Of a stretch of DNA of 64,000 nucleotides, positions 32,860-44,003 are shown one piece after another. Every line of letters begins with the position of its first letter. The first letter of the stretch is position 1. Below the pieces are notes generated by a model, which made no database searches, was not told the origin of the DNA, and was given only the letters and a program-made list of their open reading frames with translations. The position numbers and the translations under genes were made by a program. The stretch comes from Cherax quadricarinatus. Lineage: Eukaryota > Arthropoda > Malacostraca > Decapoda > Parastacidae. The stretch spans positions 1 to 64,000 of the forward strand of contig NW_027196482.1 in the NCBI RefSeq assembly GCF_038502225.1, read 5' to 3'.

Positions 32860-33565
32860 TTAACCCTTAAACTGTCCAAGCAGATCTACGTTCACATGCG
32901 TAGTGCTCCAAAAGTAGATCTACTTTTTTTTTACATATTTTCAAATCTTTCTTTCTTCTTTCAACACACCGGCTGTATCCCACTAAGGCGGGGTGGCCCA
33001 AAAAGAAAAACAAAAGTTTCTCCATTCAAATTTAGTAATATATACAGGAGAAGGGGTTACTAGCCCCTTGCTCCCGGCATTTTAGTCGCCTCTTACAACA
33101 CGCATGGCTTACGGAGGAAGAATTCTGTTCCACTTCCCCATGGAGGTAAGAGGAAATGAACAAGAACAAGAACTAGAAAGAAAATATAAGAAAACCCAGA
33201 GGGGTGTGTGTATATATATGCTTGTACATGTGTGTGTAGTGTGACCTAAGTGCAAGTAGAAGTAGCAAGACATACCTGAAATCTTGCATGTTTATGAGAC
33301 AGACAAAAGACACCAGCAATCCTACCATCATGTAAAACAATTACAGGTTTTCGTTGTACACTCACTTGGCAGGACGGTAGTACCTCCCTGGGCGGTTGCT
33401 GTCTACCAACCTACTACCTAGGATATTTTCAAATAAAAAAATAAAAAAAAGTAGATAAAAGTTTTTTTACATGTTTTCAAATGTAAAAAAAAAAACATCT
33501 ACTTTTTCTACATACTTTCTAATGTTGAAAAATGTATAAATACGTTTGGACCGTTTACGGGTTAA
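32860..33565 (+). mobile_element. TTAA MITE M6 (second family), hosting a SINE
   Basis: TTAA at 32860-32863 and 33562-33565. Ends CCCTTAAACTGTCCAAGCAG and (reversed) CCCGTAAACGGTCCAAACG. Interior GTAGATCTAC and AT-rich repeats as in M5. Empty-site length ~0.22 kb once the SINE is removed. Confidence 0.8.
32947..33422 (-). mobile_element. Complete LINE-derived SINE-like element (476 bp)
   Basis: TSD ATATTTTCAAAT at 32935-32946 and 33423-33434. On the - strand it begins CTAGGTAGTAGGTTGGTAGA like the 5' UTR of the LINE at 14041. It runs through the aaatgccgggagcaaggggc block, and ends with the LINE 3' terminal block (gtgggatacagccggtgtgt) and an AAGAAAG tail. So it carries both LINE termini and none of the ORF. 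Confidence 0.9.
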
Positions 33566-33647
33566 AGTATGTGAAGGAAAGTTTGGCTTCACTTGATTTA
33601 TTGAACAATGTAATAACAAATGAGAAGCTTTCTTGTATGTATATTTT

Positions 33648-33868
33648 TTTTTATTGACACATCGGCTGTTTCCCACTAAGGCAGGGTGGCCCGAAAAAAA
33701 AAACTTTCATCATCATTCAGTACATCAGTGTCTTGCCAGAGGCGTGCTTACACTACAGTTATAAAACTGCCTGCACTCCTTCAGAGTGCAGGCACTGTAC
33801 TTGAGTCCGGCCTGCTGGTTTCTCTGAATTCCTTCATAAATGTTACTTTGCTCACATTCCAACAGCAC
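33648..33868 (-). mobile_element. Old RTE-like LINE 3' end (left part, split by LTR element)
   Basis: Tail, then 3' UTR, up to ACTCCAACAGCAC-like sequence at 33868; resumes at 40651 after the LTR element with cgttaagtcctaaaaaccat. Target AGCAC duplicated. Confidence 0.85.
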
Positions 33869-34697
33869 TGTTACGTTGGTTTGTCCCTTATTACTTTGAT
33901 TGTAAGGTTCTCACTACATGTTCTAGTGTGGGGTAGCTTTTACTTAATGGCCTTATTTGTCTAGGGGTAATACTTACATCATGGCTGATCATCTTGAGTG
34001 TCTCTGATACCTTTTCACCAGCCCTCTTCACAGGTTATGTAAACTACTACTATAAAAATATAACTGTATTCTCAATAGATATGTACAGAATATACAATCA
34101 CAGCCTCCATTTTCAAAACAAATCTACACACTCCATCCTGTGCTCCACATGGTGTGTTCCAACACTCTTCCTTCTCTCTCCTTGACATAACTCTGGGCTA
34201 ACCAGTGTTTTGACACACTTTAGTCACCCTGGGTATGGTGGCCAAAACTTAAATTATAAAAACTCACCCCTGGAGCACACATGATGCCCCAAAAGATAGG
34301 AGAAGGACCCAGAGATCCTGCCAGGTTGAAGGTCAGCCACAGAGAGAGAGAGTCAGAGAGAGGGAGAGAGAGAGAAGCCTACCTAAGCTCCTCCCACCAA
34401 AACAAAAGACTGTTGCCAAGCACACTTCTCCAGTTACCACAATTCTACCACACCTTAATTTTACTTTTACAAAAAGAAATACAACTTTATAAACTACTTA
34501 TTTAAATTGTGTGTTTATGTGTCTATAGTATAACCTATTATATTGAGAAAAATAGGTTTGACCCAGCTGCCTCTCAGTCATAAGGTTGATCAGTCCTTCT
34601 GACATTTAGAGCAAAGTCCCCATCAATTCAATATAATTAGGTATTCCAGAGTAACTGTTACTTATAAATACATGTTGGGTCCTATAGCCCCATAACA
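33869..34697 (-). repeat. 3' LTR of copy 2
   Basis: TGTTACGTTGGTTTGTCCC at its + strand left end and ccccataaca at its right end, followed by the polypurine tract (cccccacctccag). Differs from copy-1 LTRs at scattered sites and small indels, so a sub-lineage. Confidence 0.93.
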
Positions 34698-35329
34698 CCC
34701 CCACCTCCAGACGAAGTCTCACAAAAGCTAGCCGTGTCCCTCAGGATACGGCTAGTAAAAAGTATATTGCTTAAGTCTGAAGGCGGTAAACAAGACTATT
34801 AGAAATGCTACATATTTCCTAGCACCATAACTACTCTTCACTTTACTGTTATTTACAACAGATTGCAGAATTTTATAAAAAAGCATTTTAACCATACCCA
34901 GATACTCAAGGGTGTAACTATTTACAATTTTAGTGACTTTTAAACAATACACATTACAATGCAAAATTTGCACACAATGCCCACTGTGAAAGCCCGCACC
35001 AACAGGCCTGTGCCTCTGCTACGGTAATCCAGCAAGCAACTGGTACTCCAGGGTGGCATCTTCCTGATCAGGAGACGAGAGTAGAGCCAAACCCAGAGCA
35101 GTCAGGTGTACACCAGGCAGGAACTTCACAAAACATGTCAAGGTGTCTCTCACTTGGTGGCCGAACCAAACAGTGAGACTTCCAGTCAACACTCACGATC
35201 CTTAACATGGTCAGGCACTTAAGCCCATCTTCCGAGGTCCCACTCCACACAGATCCTCCAAACTTATGAAGAGGAGGCTGACATAGAATATGGATAGCAA
35301 ATATGGAGGGTTCGATTCAGAGTAGAAAC

Positions 35330-35397
35330 ATTGGACGTGGTTGTCTACATCAGTAAAATGGGTACTGGGTGTTAACTGGTGTGGGTCGCAGACACTG
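35330..35397 (+). repeat. SINE fragment inside the 3' region of copy 2
   Basis: aaaatgggtactgggtgtta and actggtgtgggtcgcag match, in reverse, the body of the tRNA-derived SINE at 18586-18902. The segment is absent from the homologous place in copy 1. Confidence 0.55.
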
Positions 35398-35679
35398 CTA
35401 AGGACCGTCGGGCCGCCGTTTTCCAGATAAACTCCAGATAGAGCACACCAAGACACAACATCACGTACCTTCCTGAACGTCTCATGTTACCGAAGGTTGT
35501 CAACCACTGCCTCAACTCACATTTACGTACACCCTGACCCTCGTCACACTTTTGGCTCTGACTCGACCCCTTCACAGTCAGATGGCTGGTAGAGAGTACT
35601 CAGGCTCGCTGAGAGTTCACCACTGCAAAAACAAGGTCAGCACAAGACAAACACTATGTACAAAGTACGCACCATGCAT

Positions 35680-36420
35680 CTACATGAAACATCTAGAGAG
35701 AGCATCAGCAACCACATTCTCTGAGCCTTTTATATATTTGACTTCCAAATTAAAAGGCTGTAGGAACAAAGCCCATTTTAAGAGTCTGATTTTAGTCACT
35801 ATACACAGGAACAGGATGAAGAGATCCTGAGACATGTACAAATGCTGAATAGCCAGCCCCAAAATGAAAATTTTCTTTCCTGTGGTAAAATGTTGACATT
35901 TAAACTTAGAAGGTTGTTCATAGACAGTAACAGTTCTGCAACCTCTCGCAGTGCAACAACAAACACCAAAGACATCTCTTTGCACCCAGGTTGGATACAT
36001 CAAGTTTACACAAACACCATCACGTTCCATCTCACACACAAATTTTAAACACACAATGAACACAATTTGCATTACACACATTAAAATGGTGCTTGAACAC
36101 AGACCATGGAAATCACATCTTCCATGTTTTAGCTTATTTAAAATGTTTGCATCTTTTAGTGCATAAGTATCAATCTTTCTAATTCTGTAAACCTTAGTTG
36201 TTAAACGTACTCTGTGGTAGTCAGTGTTTATGCCCAGGGTGCCATCTAATTTGGGAACCATGAAGCATGGGAATGCCCACTGACTCTCACTAAGCACTAC
36301 AAACTGGTGTTGGAAGAATTTCACTCCTTCCTCCATCTCCAATTTTTCATACAGATTTTTCCCACACAAAAATTGTTGAATTGGCTCAGTTTCCTTAACA
36401 ATTTCCTCATGGAGTTTCAA
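35680..36420 (-). pseudogene. Copy 2 RT/RNase H remnant, catalytic core replaced
   Basis: The - strand frame keeps the start of RT (EEGVKFFQHQFVVLSESQWA, MVPKLDGTLGINTDYHRV) and the last ~30 residues of RNase H (LLKWALFLQPFNLEVKYIKG ... DALSRCFM). The ~360 residues between, including YLDD and the RNase H carboxylates, are absent. About 110 codons of unrelated sequence (35800-36170) fill the gap. The frame remains open throughout, which may be chance. Confidence 0.85.
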
Positions 36421-36832
36421 CTTTTCCCCCTTACTGACATCTCAAACTTTTATAAAGTTCCAAGGTGGCTGAGCCAACTCTCCAACATTTTTCTCATTAA
36501 AACCAAGCATGCATTTCCCAAAATCTTTTACACACATGTTATTTCTTAAATACGCTTTTGGTATTAAATACAGATTATTGTTTTGCAGCCCTTTACATTC
36601 CATTAAAACATTGGTCTCTCTGAATTTTTGACATAACTTCCAACCCTTTAACCGGTTACTGTGTACACTATACTCATTCTTTTCTAGCTTGGGGGTGTGG
36701 GTTTTATATCTAACCCCTGGGAACTTCCCCCACAACATGTTCAGCTCACAGCAACTTGCCATTCAGATTTTTACATGAATTGGCTCCAGTATCAGCACTT
36801 CCTCTCCAGCCTCCAGAGTATCATGGTCCACA

Positions 36833-38323
36833 TTATGGTCCCACATCATCATCCTGGTCTGGTTGATGGGCACGTTCACTGGTACCATCCACCTCATACG
36901 AGTCAAACAGTGTCTGAAACTGAGAAAAAGCTCCGAGGGGGGGAGCATCACCATCCTCCCCAAGCCAATAGCTCAGAGATTCCAGAGTGCTTCCCCACTC
37001 AGCAAATACAAAGAAAGGGATCCTCTCATCCCAGTTGTTAGTATTGTCTATACCATAGGCTTGCATCATTGTCTTGAGAGTTTGATGTAATTTCTCTATT
37101 TCCCCTTGAGATGGAGAGTGATACACAGTTGAACACTGAGGCTCTACTTTTAGTCCCTTCAAAATATTTCTAAAAGACTTTGAGGTAAAGTTAGGCCCTT
37201 GGTCTTTTTGCACTGCTTGCGGAAAACCAACATGAAAAAAGAACTTCATCAAAGCCCTTAAGACTACACGAGCCGTTATCTTATGCAGAGGGGCTGCTTC
37301 AAGGTACCTGGTAGTGGAGCAAATATTTGTGAGTAAATAATCATTTCCCAGTTTGATCCTTGGGAATGGACCAAGTACATCTACTACCAGCTTGCTGAAG
37401 GGTTCACCTGGTGCTGAAATAGACTGAAAGGGAACAGGTTTAATACTTCGACTAGGTTTCCCTATAAACTGAGAGACATGATAGGTCTCAATATACTTTC
37501 TGACAGTCTCCCACAGCTGAGACCAGAAGAAATGCCTGGAAACCTTGGACATCACCATCTGGGGACAAAACCCTTGTTCTCCTTCCATTGATACTGCAAA
37601 TAGAGGTGAATTCTTTGTAAGAGTTTCCTCCCTGAAATGAAAACACTTATTTAACTGTAACATCTTTTCCTCAGCAACAGCGACATTTTCCTGCACAGAA
37701 ATTAATTGCACCCTAGTAGGTGCAGCCTCTCTCACGCTATTTAACTGATCCATTCTCCAATCATGCTCAGCTCTGGCTGGATCATCCTTTTCTTCAGTTG
37801 ACTGCAGTTCAACATCAGAAAGCAGAGTTACCAAACTTAAGCCCTCACCATCCTCATGAGAAATATCATGAAGACTGTTGGTAGCATGATCATGAGCCAT
37901 ACTTCTCATGGTGGAACCATCAGGGAGAAGGTCTGGCAGGGTTTTCCTAGCCATTTCCTCCCAACATTTGGGATTTGGTTTCCCCCAACCTAGTTGTTCC
38001 TCACTGTCTAACAGACCCATAACATTATTCCCTAATAAGAGGTCGACCCCTTCGAAGGGAATTTCATCTGAGATACCTACAGGGAGATAGCCAACTTGGT
38101 ATGCAGATTCTACCCATAATTTGTGTACTGGTGTCCTTATGGTTGAACCCGTAATACCCTTCAATAATACATCTACTCCAGTATAGGTATCCTTAGACAT
38201 TGGCAACACTCCAGCACGTAGCAAGGAGTAGGTGCTACATCCATCTCTCAAGGACACTATATTCTCAACCCTACCCACATCCTTATGCAAAGCAACTGTG
38301 GACTTACTAGAAAATACCTGCAT
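36833..38323 (-). pseudogene. Copy 2 protease-integrase region
   Basis: Starts in frame at MQVFSSKSTVALHKDVG after a frameshift from gag. The protease-like part (to LLLGNNVMGLLDSEE) is identical to copy 1. The integrase part is much more diverged: the HHCC zinc site is partly lost (CHAC reads VSQF), D1 is kept (VVDVLGP), D2 is QKDQGPNF and E is GEIEKLHQTL. Ends before the GPF/Y-like module. Order is again INT before RT. Confidence 0.88.
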
Positions 38324-38351
38324 CCTGGGATCTAGACCTAAGGGTACCTCC

Positions 38352-39488
38352 TCACCTTGCTTTGAAATACAGGCAACTGGATGTGTCTACAGTTAGAGTC
38401 CTCTGGGGTGGTTCCTCCCTTTCCTGATCTCGCTGCCTTGACCAGCAAAACTTTTGTGTGTGTCCAGTTTTGTTACAGTAGTAACAGGCATAACTCTTAA
38501 AGGTATTTTTACCATTTGGTGTAGGACTGGTACTGTTTACTCGAGGACCTGAAACATTATCTGATTGTCTAGGTAAACTTTGAACTCCAGCTGACTTACC
38601 TTTTCCTTCTATTTTAGAGGGCACCTCAGCCTTCATTTGTCCCTGAAAATTCTTGTCCCACTTACCTTTATGACCATAAGACTTGGAATAAGGTTTAGAA
38701 CGAGTGGGGAAATTTTCAGAAGCAGCATGACTGTTTTTACTTACCAATTCCCTGCGAGCCAAGAATCGGTCACCTAGATCCAGTGCTTCTGAAAGATTTT
38801 CTGGGTTTTTGTCCTCCAAATATTCTCTGAGGTCAACAGGGATTGTATTGTACAATTCCTCATGAACCATCAGATCTACTAATTTGTTATAGTCTTTATT
38901 AACTCCTTTAGAACAAACCCATTTCTTAAAAAGGAACAGTTTCTCATTCCCAAACTCGGTTAAGGTCTGCCCATCCTGAAATTTTTGATTCCTGAACTTT
39001 TGTCTATATTTCTCAGGTATCATTTGGTATGCAAGCAATACTTCCTCTTTAATCTTATCATAATCAGAAAAATCTTGCCCCTCCAGAGTCTCTACTCTCT
39101 GGAATCCTTTACCCACAAGTTGTGTGCGAACTAGGGTAGCCCACTTCTGCTTGGGCCATCCTTGCTCCAAAGCAGTCTTCTCAAAAAAAGAAAAATATCT
39201 ATCTGGGTCACTCTCTGTAAACTTAGGGACAAAATTTGCAGCTTTAGTTATGTTAAAGTACTGCTCAGGCTCTGGTTCTGAACCTCCTAACCTTTGACGT
39301 TCTTTCTCCTTAGCTTTCATTAATTTCATTTCAGCCTCTAGCAATGCTAATTTCAGTCTCATTCTCTCCATTTCCATATCACCTGGAGTAGGTGATCCCT
39401 CATGTTCACTGTTAACAGGCATGTTTACTGATGAATTATTACCTTCTTCCCTGAAGCCTAAAAAATCTGAAGACTCATCTTCTGACAT
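38352..39488 (-). CDS. Gag of copy 2 (378 aa)
   Basis: Starts MSEDESSDFLGF, which is also the best start for copy 1, and stays collinear at very high identity through the knuckle CYYCNKTGHTQKFC. Small deletions at ~38365-38388 relative to copy 1 (gaccaa and gtgtgt regions) shift the frame, so translation ends LYFKAR instead of entering the protease. Could still supply a nucleocapsid-containing Gag (inference). Confidence 0.88.
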   Translation of the reverse strand: MSEDESSDFLGFREEGNNSSVNMPVNSEHEGSPTPGDMEMERMRLKLALLEAEMKLMKAKEKERQRLGGSEPEPEQYFNITKAANFVPKFTESDPDRYFSFFEKTALEQGWPKQKWATLVRTQLVGKGFQRVETLEGQDFSDYDKIKEEVLLAYQMIPEKYRQKFRNQKFQDGQTLTEFGNEKLFLFKKWVCSKGVNKDYNKLVDLMVHEELYNTIPVDLREYLEDKNPENLSEALDLGDRFLARRELVSKNSHAASENFPTRSKPYSKSYGHKGKWDKNFQGQMKAEVPSKIEGKGKSAGVQSLPRQSDNVSGPRVNSTSPTPNGKNTFKSYACYYCNKTGHTQKFCWSRQRDQEREEPPQRTLTVDTSSCLYFKAR

Positions 39489-39816
39489 AGTTTTTATCTT
39501 TAAACACTTGCTTCCCTCTTACAGTATCAGTGGACAAAGTTTTCCCACAGGCACATAAAATAACACAAATTGAATGTAAACTATGCACATAGCACTTACC
39601 ATAACCACAACAAAAAATGTGTTACTCAACCTTTCTCCCACCTTAGGAGAAAAACAACCTGTAAACTAATATATGAAAACAACACTTCCACTGACACCAC
39701 TTTGGTAAATCTTCTACCAGAAACATGCAACTGTTATTACCCCATACCAGCACATATAGTTCAAGAATGTTTTGAGTTATTTTAGCAGTCAAATAACTCT
39801 CCCGGTCAAGCTCCCA

Positions 39817-40645
39817 TGTTACGTTGGTTTGTCCCTTATTACTTTGATTGTAAGGTTCTCACTACATGTTCTAGTGTGGGGTAGCTTTTACTTAATGGCC
39901 TTATTTGTCTAGGGGTAATACTTACATCATGGCTGATCATCTTGAGTGTCTCTGATACCTTTTCACCAGCCCTCTTCACAGGTTATGTAAACTACTACTA
40001 TAAAAATATAACTGTATTCTCAATAGATATGTACAGAATATACAATCACAGCCTCCATTTTCAAAACAAATCTACACACTCCATCCTGTGCTCCACATGG
40101 TGTGTTCCAACACTCTTCCTTCTCTCTCCTTGACATAACTCTGGGCTAACCAGTGTTTTGACACACTTTAGTCACCCTGGGTATGGTGGCCAAAACTTAA
40201 ATTATAAAAACTCACCCCTGGAGCACACATGATGCCCCAAAAGATAGGAGAAGGACCCAGAGATCCTGCCAGGTTGAAGGTCAGCCACAGAGAGAGAGAG
40301 TCAGAGAGAGGGAGAGAGAGAGAAGCCTACCTAAGCTCCTCCCACCAAAACAAAAGACTGTTGCCAAGCACACTTCTCCAGTTACCACAATTCTACCACA
40401 CCTTAATTTTACTTTTACAAAAAGAAATACAACTTTATAAACTACTTATTTAAATTGTGTGTTTATGTGTCTATAGTATAACCTATTATATTGAGAAAAA
40501 TAGGTTTGACCCAGCTGCCTCTCAGTCATAAGGTTGATCAGTCCTTCTGACATTTAGAGCAAAGTCCCCATCAATTCAATATAATTAGGTATTCCAGAGT
40601 AACTGTTACTTATAAATACATGTTGGGTCCTATAGCCCCATAACA
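39817..40645 (-). repeat. 5' LTR of copy 2
   Basis: Same length and apparently the same sequence as 33869-34697. PBS on the - strand begins immediately at 39816. Confidence 0.93.
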
Positions 40646-41312
40646 AGCACGTTAAGTCCTAAAAACCATTGTCTCCATTCGCTGCTATCTAACATGCTCA
40701 TGCATGTTCAATCCCCTCGTACACAGAACCTCCTTTACCCCCTCCTTCCAACCTTTCATAGGCTGACCCCTATCCTGCCTTCCCTCCACTACAGATTTAT
40801 ATGCTCTCCAAGTCATTCTATTTTGTTCCATTCTCTCTACATGTCAGAACTACCTCAGCAATCCAACTCCTCCTCAGCCCTCTGGATAATACTTTGGGCA
40901 ACCTTGCACCTCCTCATAATTTCCAAACTGGATTCTCAACATTATATTCACACCACACACACCCATGCTTCACACCCTTATAAGAGTGTTGGTATAACTA
41001 TACTCTCATAAATTACCCTCTTTCCTGGGAAATAATCTCCCTCTCTTCTCCATACTCTAACCTGAGCCTCACTATCCTCATAAAAGTCTTCACTGCTTGC
41101 AGTAACCTACTTCCTATTCCATACATTTGCAGCATCTGCCGCATTGACCCCCTGCCCACCCTATCATACACCTTTTCCAAATTCATAAATGCCACAGAAA
41201 CTTCTTTACCCTTATCTAAATACTGTTCACCTATATGTTTCACTGTAAACACTTGATCTACACACCCCCTACCCTTCCTAATGCCTCCTTGTTCATCTGC
41301 AATTCTGCTCTT
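40646..41312 (-). pseudogene. Old RTE-like LINE (right part), deleted RT
   Basis: Continuation of 33648-33868. The C-terminal/3' portion is followed, after a deletion, by an upstream RT piece (RIADEQGGIRKGRGCVDQVF ... FMNLEKVYDRVGRG, 41013-41310). Catalytic FADD missing, many lesions. Confidence 0.8.
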
Positions 41313-41314
41313 TG

Positions 41315-41445
41315 AAAAACAAATAATAAAAAAAAAAGAAAGAAGAAAACATTTTAAAGTGCACAGCATTTCTTCAAACGCAAGGATCGAACCTGGGTCT
41401 CAGCTGTGACCCGAAGGCACCAACACTAAGCCACTACTGACTTGA
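41315..41445 (-). repeat. tRNA-like head, possible second SINE family
   Basis: On the - strand TAGTGGCTTAGTGTTGGTG (A-box-like) is followed ~35 nt later by GGTTCGATCC (B box, 41393-41384), then GAAGAAATGCTGTGCAC and a T/A-rich tail. Looks like a tRNA-derived SINE. Only one copy in the window, so the boundaries are uncertain. Confidence 0.5.
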
Positions 41446-41600
41446 TGATTGCTTTCTGTTGGGTTCCCAGTTATGTTGACACACAGGGCAATGAACTAGT
41501 GGATGCTGCTGCGAGGTCAGCAGTACATGACCTCCCAGTTTCATATAGAGGTGTTCCATTCACAGACTATTTTAATGTAATTTCTGACCACTTTCGCAAC
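41446..41600 (+). pseudogene. LINE RNase H domain fragment
   Basis: Frame FCWVPSYVDTQGNELVDAAARSAVHDLP matches the RNase H C-terminal signature (W-x-P-x-H-x-x-x-x-GN-x-x-A-D) of I/R1-type LINEs, with the catalytic-region His changed to Tyr (PSYV) and ERAD to ELVD. Only this piece survives. Confidence 0.65.
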
Positions 41601-41795
41601 CTCTCTGTCTTACTCTTAATTCTCTCAGTAATATACACTTTACCAAGTATACGCGACACACTTGTTTTCATATAATTTTTACACTCTTTTGTCCCCTTTG
41701 CCTTTATACAAAGGAAATATGCATGCTCTCTGCCAATCCCTAGGTACCTTACCCTCTTCCAAACATTTATTAAATAAAAGCACTCCAAAACTATA
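41601..41795 (-). pseudogene. RTE-like LINE RT fragment
   Basis: The - strand shows degraded ...RYLGIGREHAYFL, KGTKECKNYMKTSVSRILGKVYITERIKSKTE, the same segment as the 16.0-16.2 kb region of the full LINE, with frameshifts. Confidence 0.75.
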
Positions 41796-41884
41796 TTAGT
41801 ATATTGTACATTAGTGATGGTATATAACAGTTGTACAGTCCAAATGATTACATACTGAGTCTGAACTTCTTTTTATTAATTAAT

Positions 41885-42838
41885 TTTTATTAACACATTG
41901 GCCGATTCACACCAAGGCAGGGTGGCCCAAAACAGAAAAACTTTCACCATCATTCACTCCATCACTGTCTTGCCAGAGGGGTGTTTACACTACAGTTTAT
42001 AAAACTGCAACATTAACACCCCTCCTTCTGAGTGCAGGCATTGTACTTCCCATCTCCAGGACTCAAATCCGGCCTGCTGGTTTCCCTGAATCCCTTCATA
42101 AATGTTACTTTGCTCGCACTCCAACAGCACATCAAGTATTAAAAACCATTTGTCTCCATTCGCTCCTATCAAATACGCTCAAGCATGTTTTGCACACAAA
42201 ACCTCCTTTACCCCCTCCCTCCAACCTTTCCTAGGCCGACCCCTACCCCGCCTTCCCTCCACTACAGATTAATACACTCTTGAAGTCATTCTGTTTTGTT
42301 CCATTCTCTCTACATGTCCGAACCACCTTAACAACCCTTCCTCAGCCCACTGGACAACATTTTTGGCAATCCCGCACCTCCTCCTCCTAACTTCCAAACT
42401 ATAAATTCTCTGCATTATATTCATACCACACATTGCCCTCAGACATGACATCTCCACTGCCTCCAGCCTTCTCCTCGCTGCAACATTCATCACCCATGCT
42501 TCACACCCATATAAGAGCGTTGGTAAAACTATGCTCTCATACATTCCCCTCTTTGCCTCCAAGGACAAAATTCTTTGTCTCCACAGACTCCTAAGTGCAC
42601 CACTCACCCTTTTCCCTTCATCAATTCTATGATTCACCTCAACTTTCATAGATCCATCCGCTGACATGTCCACTCCCAAATATCTGAATACATTCAGCTC
42701 CTCCATACTCTCTCCCTCCAATCTGATATCCAATCTTTCATCACCTAATCTTTTTGTTATCCTCATAACCTTACTCTTTCCTGTGTTCACTTTTAATTTT
42801 CTTCTTTTACATACCCTACCAAATTCATCCACCAACCT
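41885..42838 (-). pseudogene. 5'-truncated RTE-like LINE
   Basis: The 3' tail starts at the left (attggccgattcacaccaag). The C-terminal RT frame is 42269-42835 (VDEFGRVCKRRKLKVNTGKS ... FRYLGVDMSADG ... LRWFGHVERM), with an early stop and lost GRGRPRKGW context. It begins at a point after FADD, so no catalytic residues are left. Subfamily A. Confidence 0.85.
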
Positions 42839-42967
42839 TATCTTATTATAAAACTGAAATAATTACATACAACATAAAACTCTGTGTTTTCACAAACTCT
42901 CCTTCCCAAGTTGGATATTACCTCAGTGATAACCACCCAAGCTCACTGTAACTGTCTCAGCTACTTT

Positions 42968-43624
42968 ATCCCAGGTTACCTCTATAACTGTGTTGCTAAA
43001 TAATAAAGCTGGAAACAAAGCATATTTTTTTTTTATAACAAGTTGGTCATCTCCCACCAAGGCAGGGTAACCCCAAAAGAAGGAAAATCCCCAAAAGTAA
43101 AATGCTTTCATCATCATTCAACACTTTCAACACTTTGATTTAGAAAAGGCGTATGATAGGGTGGATAGGGGGGCAATGCAGCAGATGCTGCAGATGTATG
43201 GAATAGGAAGTAGGTTACTGCAAGCAGTGAAGACTTTTTATAAGGATAGTGAGGCTCAGGTTAGAGTATGGAGGAGAAAGGGAGCTGATTTCAGACACTC
43301 TCCAGGTCTGCAATGTCCCCAGCCTGCACTTTAAAGGAGGGGTTTGGGATATTGGCAGTTTGGAGGGCTATGTTGTGTATCTTTATACGTACCATATGCT
43401 TCTAAGCTGTTGTATTCTGAGCATCTCTGCAAAAACAGTGATTATGTGTGAGTGAGGTGAAAGTGTTGAATGATGATGGAAGTATTTTACTTTTGGGGAT
43501 TTTCTTTCTTTTTGGGTCACCCTACCTTGGTGAGAGATGGCCGACTTGTTAAAAAAAAAAAAAAAAATGTGCTTTGTTTCCAGTTTTATTATTTAGCAAC
43601 ACAGTTATAGAGATAACTTGGGAT
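42968..43624. repeat. Large inverted repeat (arms ~165 bp, spacer ~330 bp)
   Basis: Left arm 42968-43130 and right arm 43459-43624 are reverse complements with scattered mismatches. Each arm contains non-LINE flank (ctataactgtgttgctaaat) plus the poly-T/A and 3' tail of a subfamily-B LINE. The spacer (43131-43458, +) holds LINE-B pieces: LEKAYDRVDRG-coding sequence and the 3' UTR block aaggaggggtttgggatatt. Confidence 0.85.
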
Positions 43625-44003
43625 GAGTTACAAACAAATCTACCTGAGCAGAGTACATGAGTACGTGAAGAGTCAGGTGAGGAATGTTGAGTTAATTACT
43701 GAGAAGGGGTTGGATTTGAGATAGACCTGCATAGGATAGACAAGTAAGTATGTTGTTATGTTTGATAACGATGAAGAGGTCTCCCAGCGAGGGGTTCAGT
43801 TCTCTTGTAAAAGTCGTCGTTCTGGTTCAGATTGTTAGATATACAGATGAGCGACGATTCAAAGATCCTGCAACACTGAGTGTCTTCTTCCCTGGTGATG
43901 AGTCTTGTGTCTCTGTAGCTGATTAAATGATTGTGGCAGTTTCAATGTAAAACACAGGCATTCTTTAAATCATTCATTCTACCTGTGTATTGGTGTTCCA
44001 AAA
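43625..44003. other. Unassigned sequence
   Basis: No ORF above background and no repeat recognised. Confidence 0.4.

Larger units (their letters stand above)
33869..40645 (-). mobile_element. LTR retrotransposon copy 2, non-autonomous
   Basis: Two 829-bp LTRs (33869-34697, 39817-40645) with no differences noticed by eye, flanked by a perfect 5-bp TSD AGCAC (33864-33868, 40646-40650) within an old LINE. Same PBS as copy 1 at 39799-39816. Gag is nearly intact; PR-INT is frameshifted off gag; most of RT and RNase H are missing. Young LTRs plus absent RT imply mobilisation by an autonomous relative (inference). Confidence 0.93.

Noticed and set aside
33864..40650. The two LTR elements as one segmental duplication
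   Set aside because: Copy 2 has its own TSD in a LINE, different LTR subfamily sequence and different internal structure, so it is an independent insertion.
41384..41441. Functional tRNA gene
   Set aside because: Only the boxes are tRNA-like; the acceptor stem does not pair and an A/T-rich tail follows.
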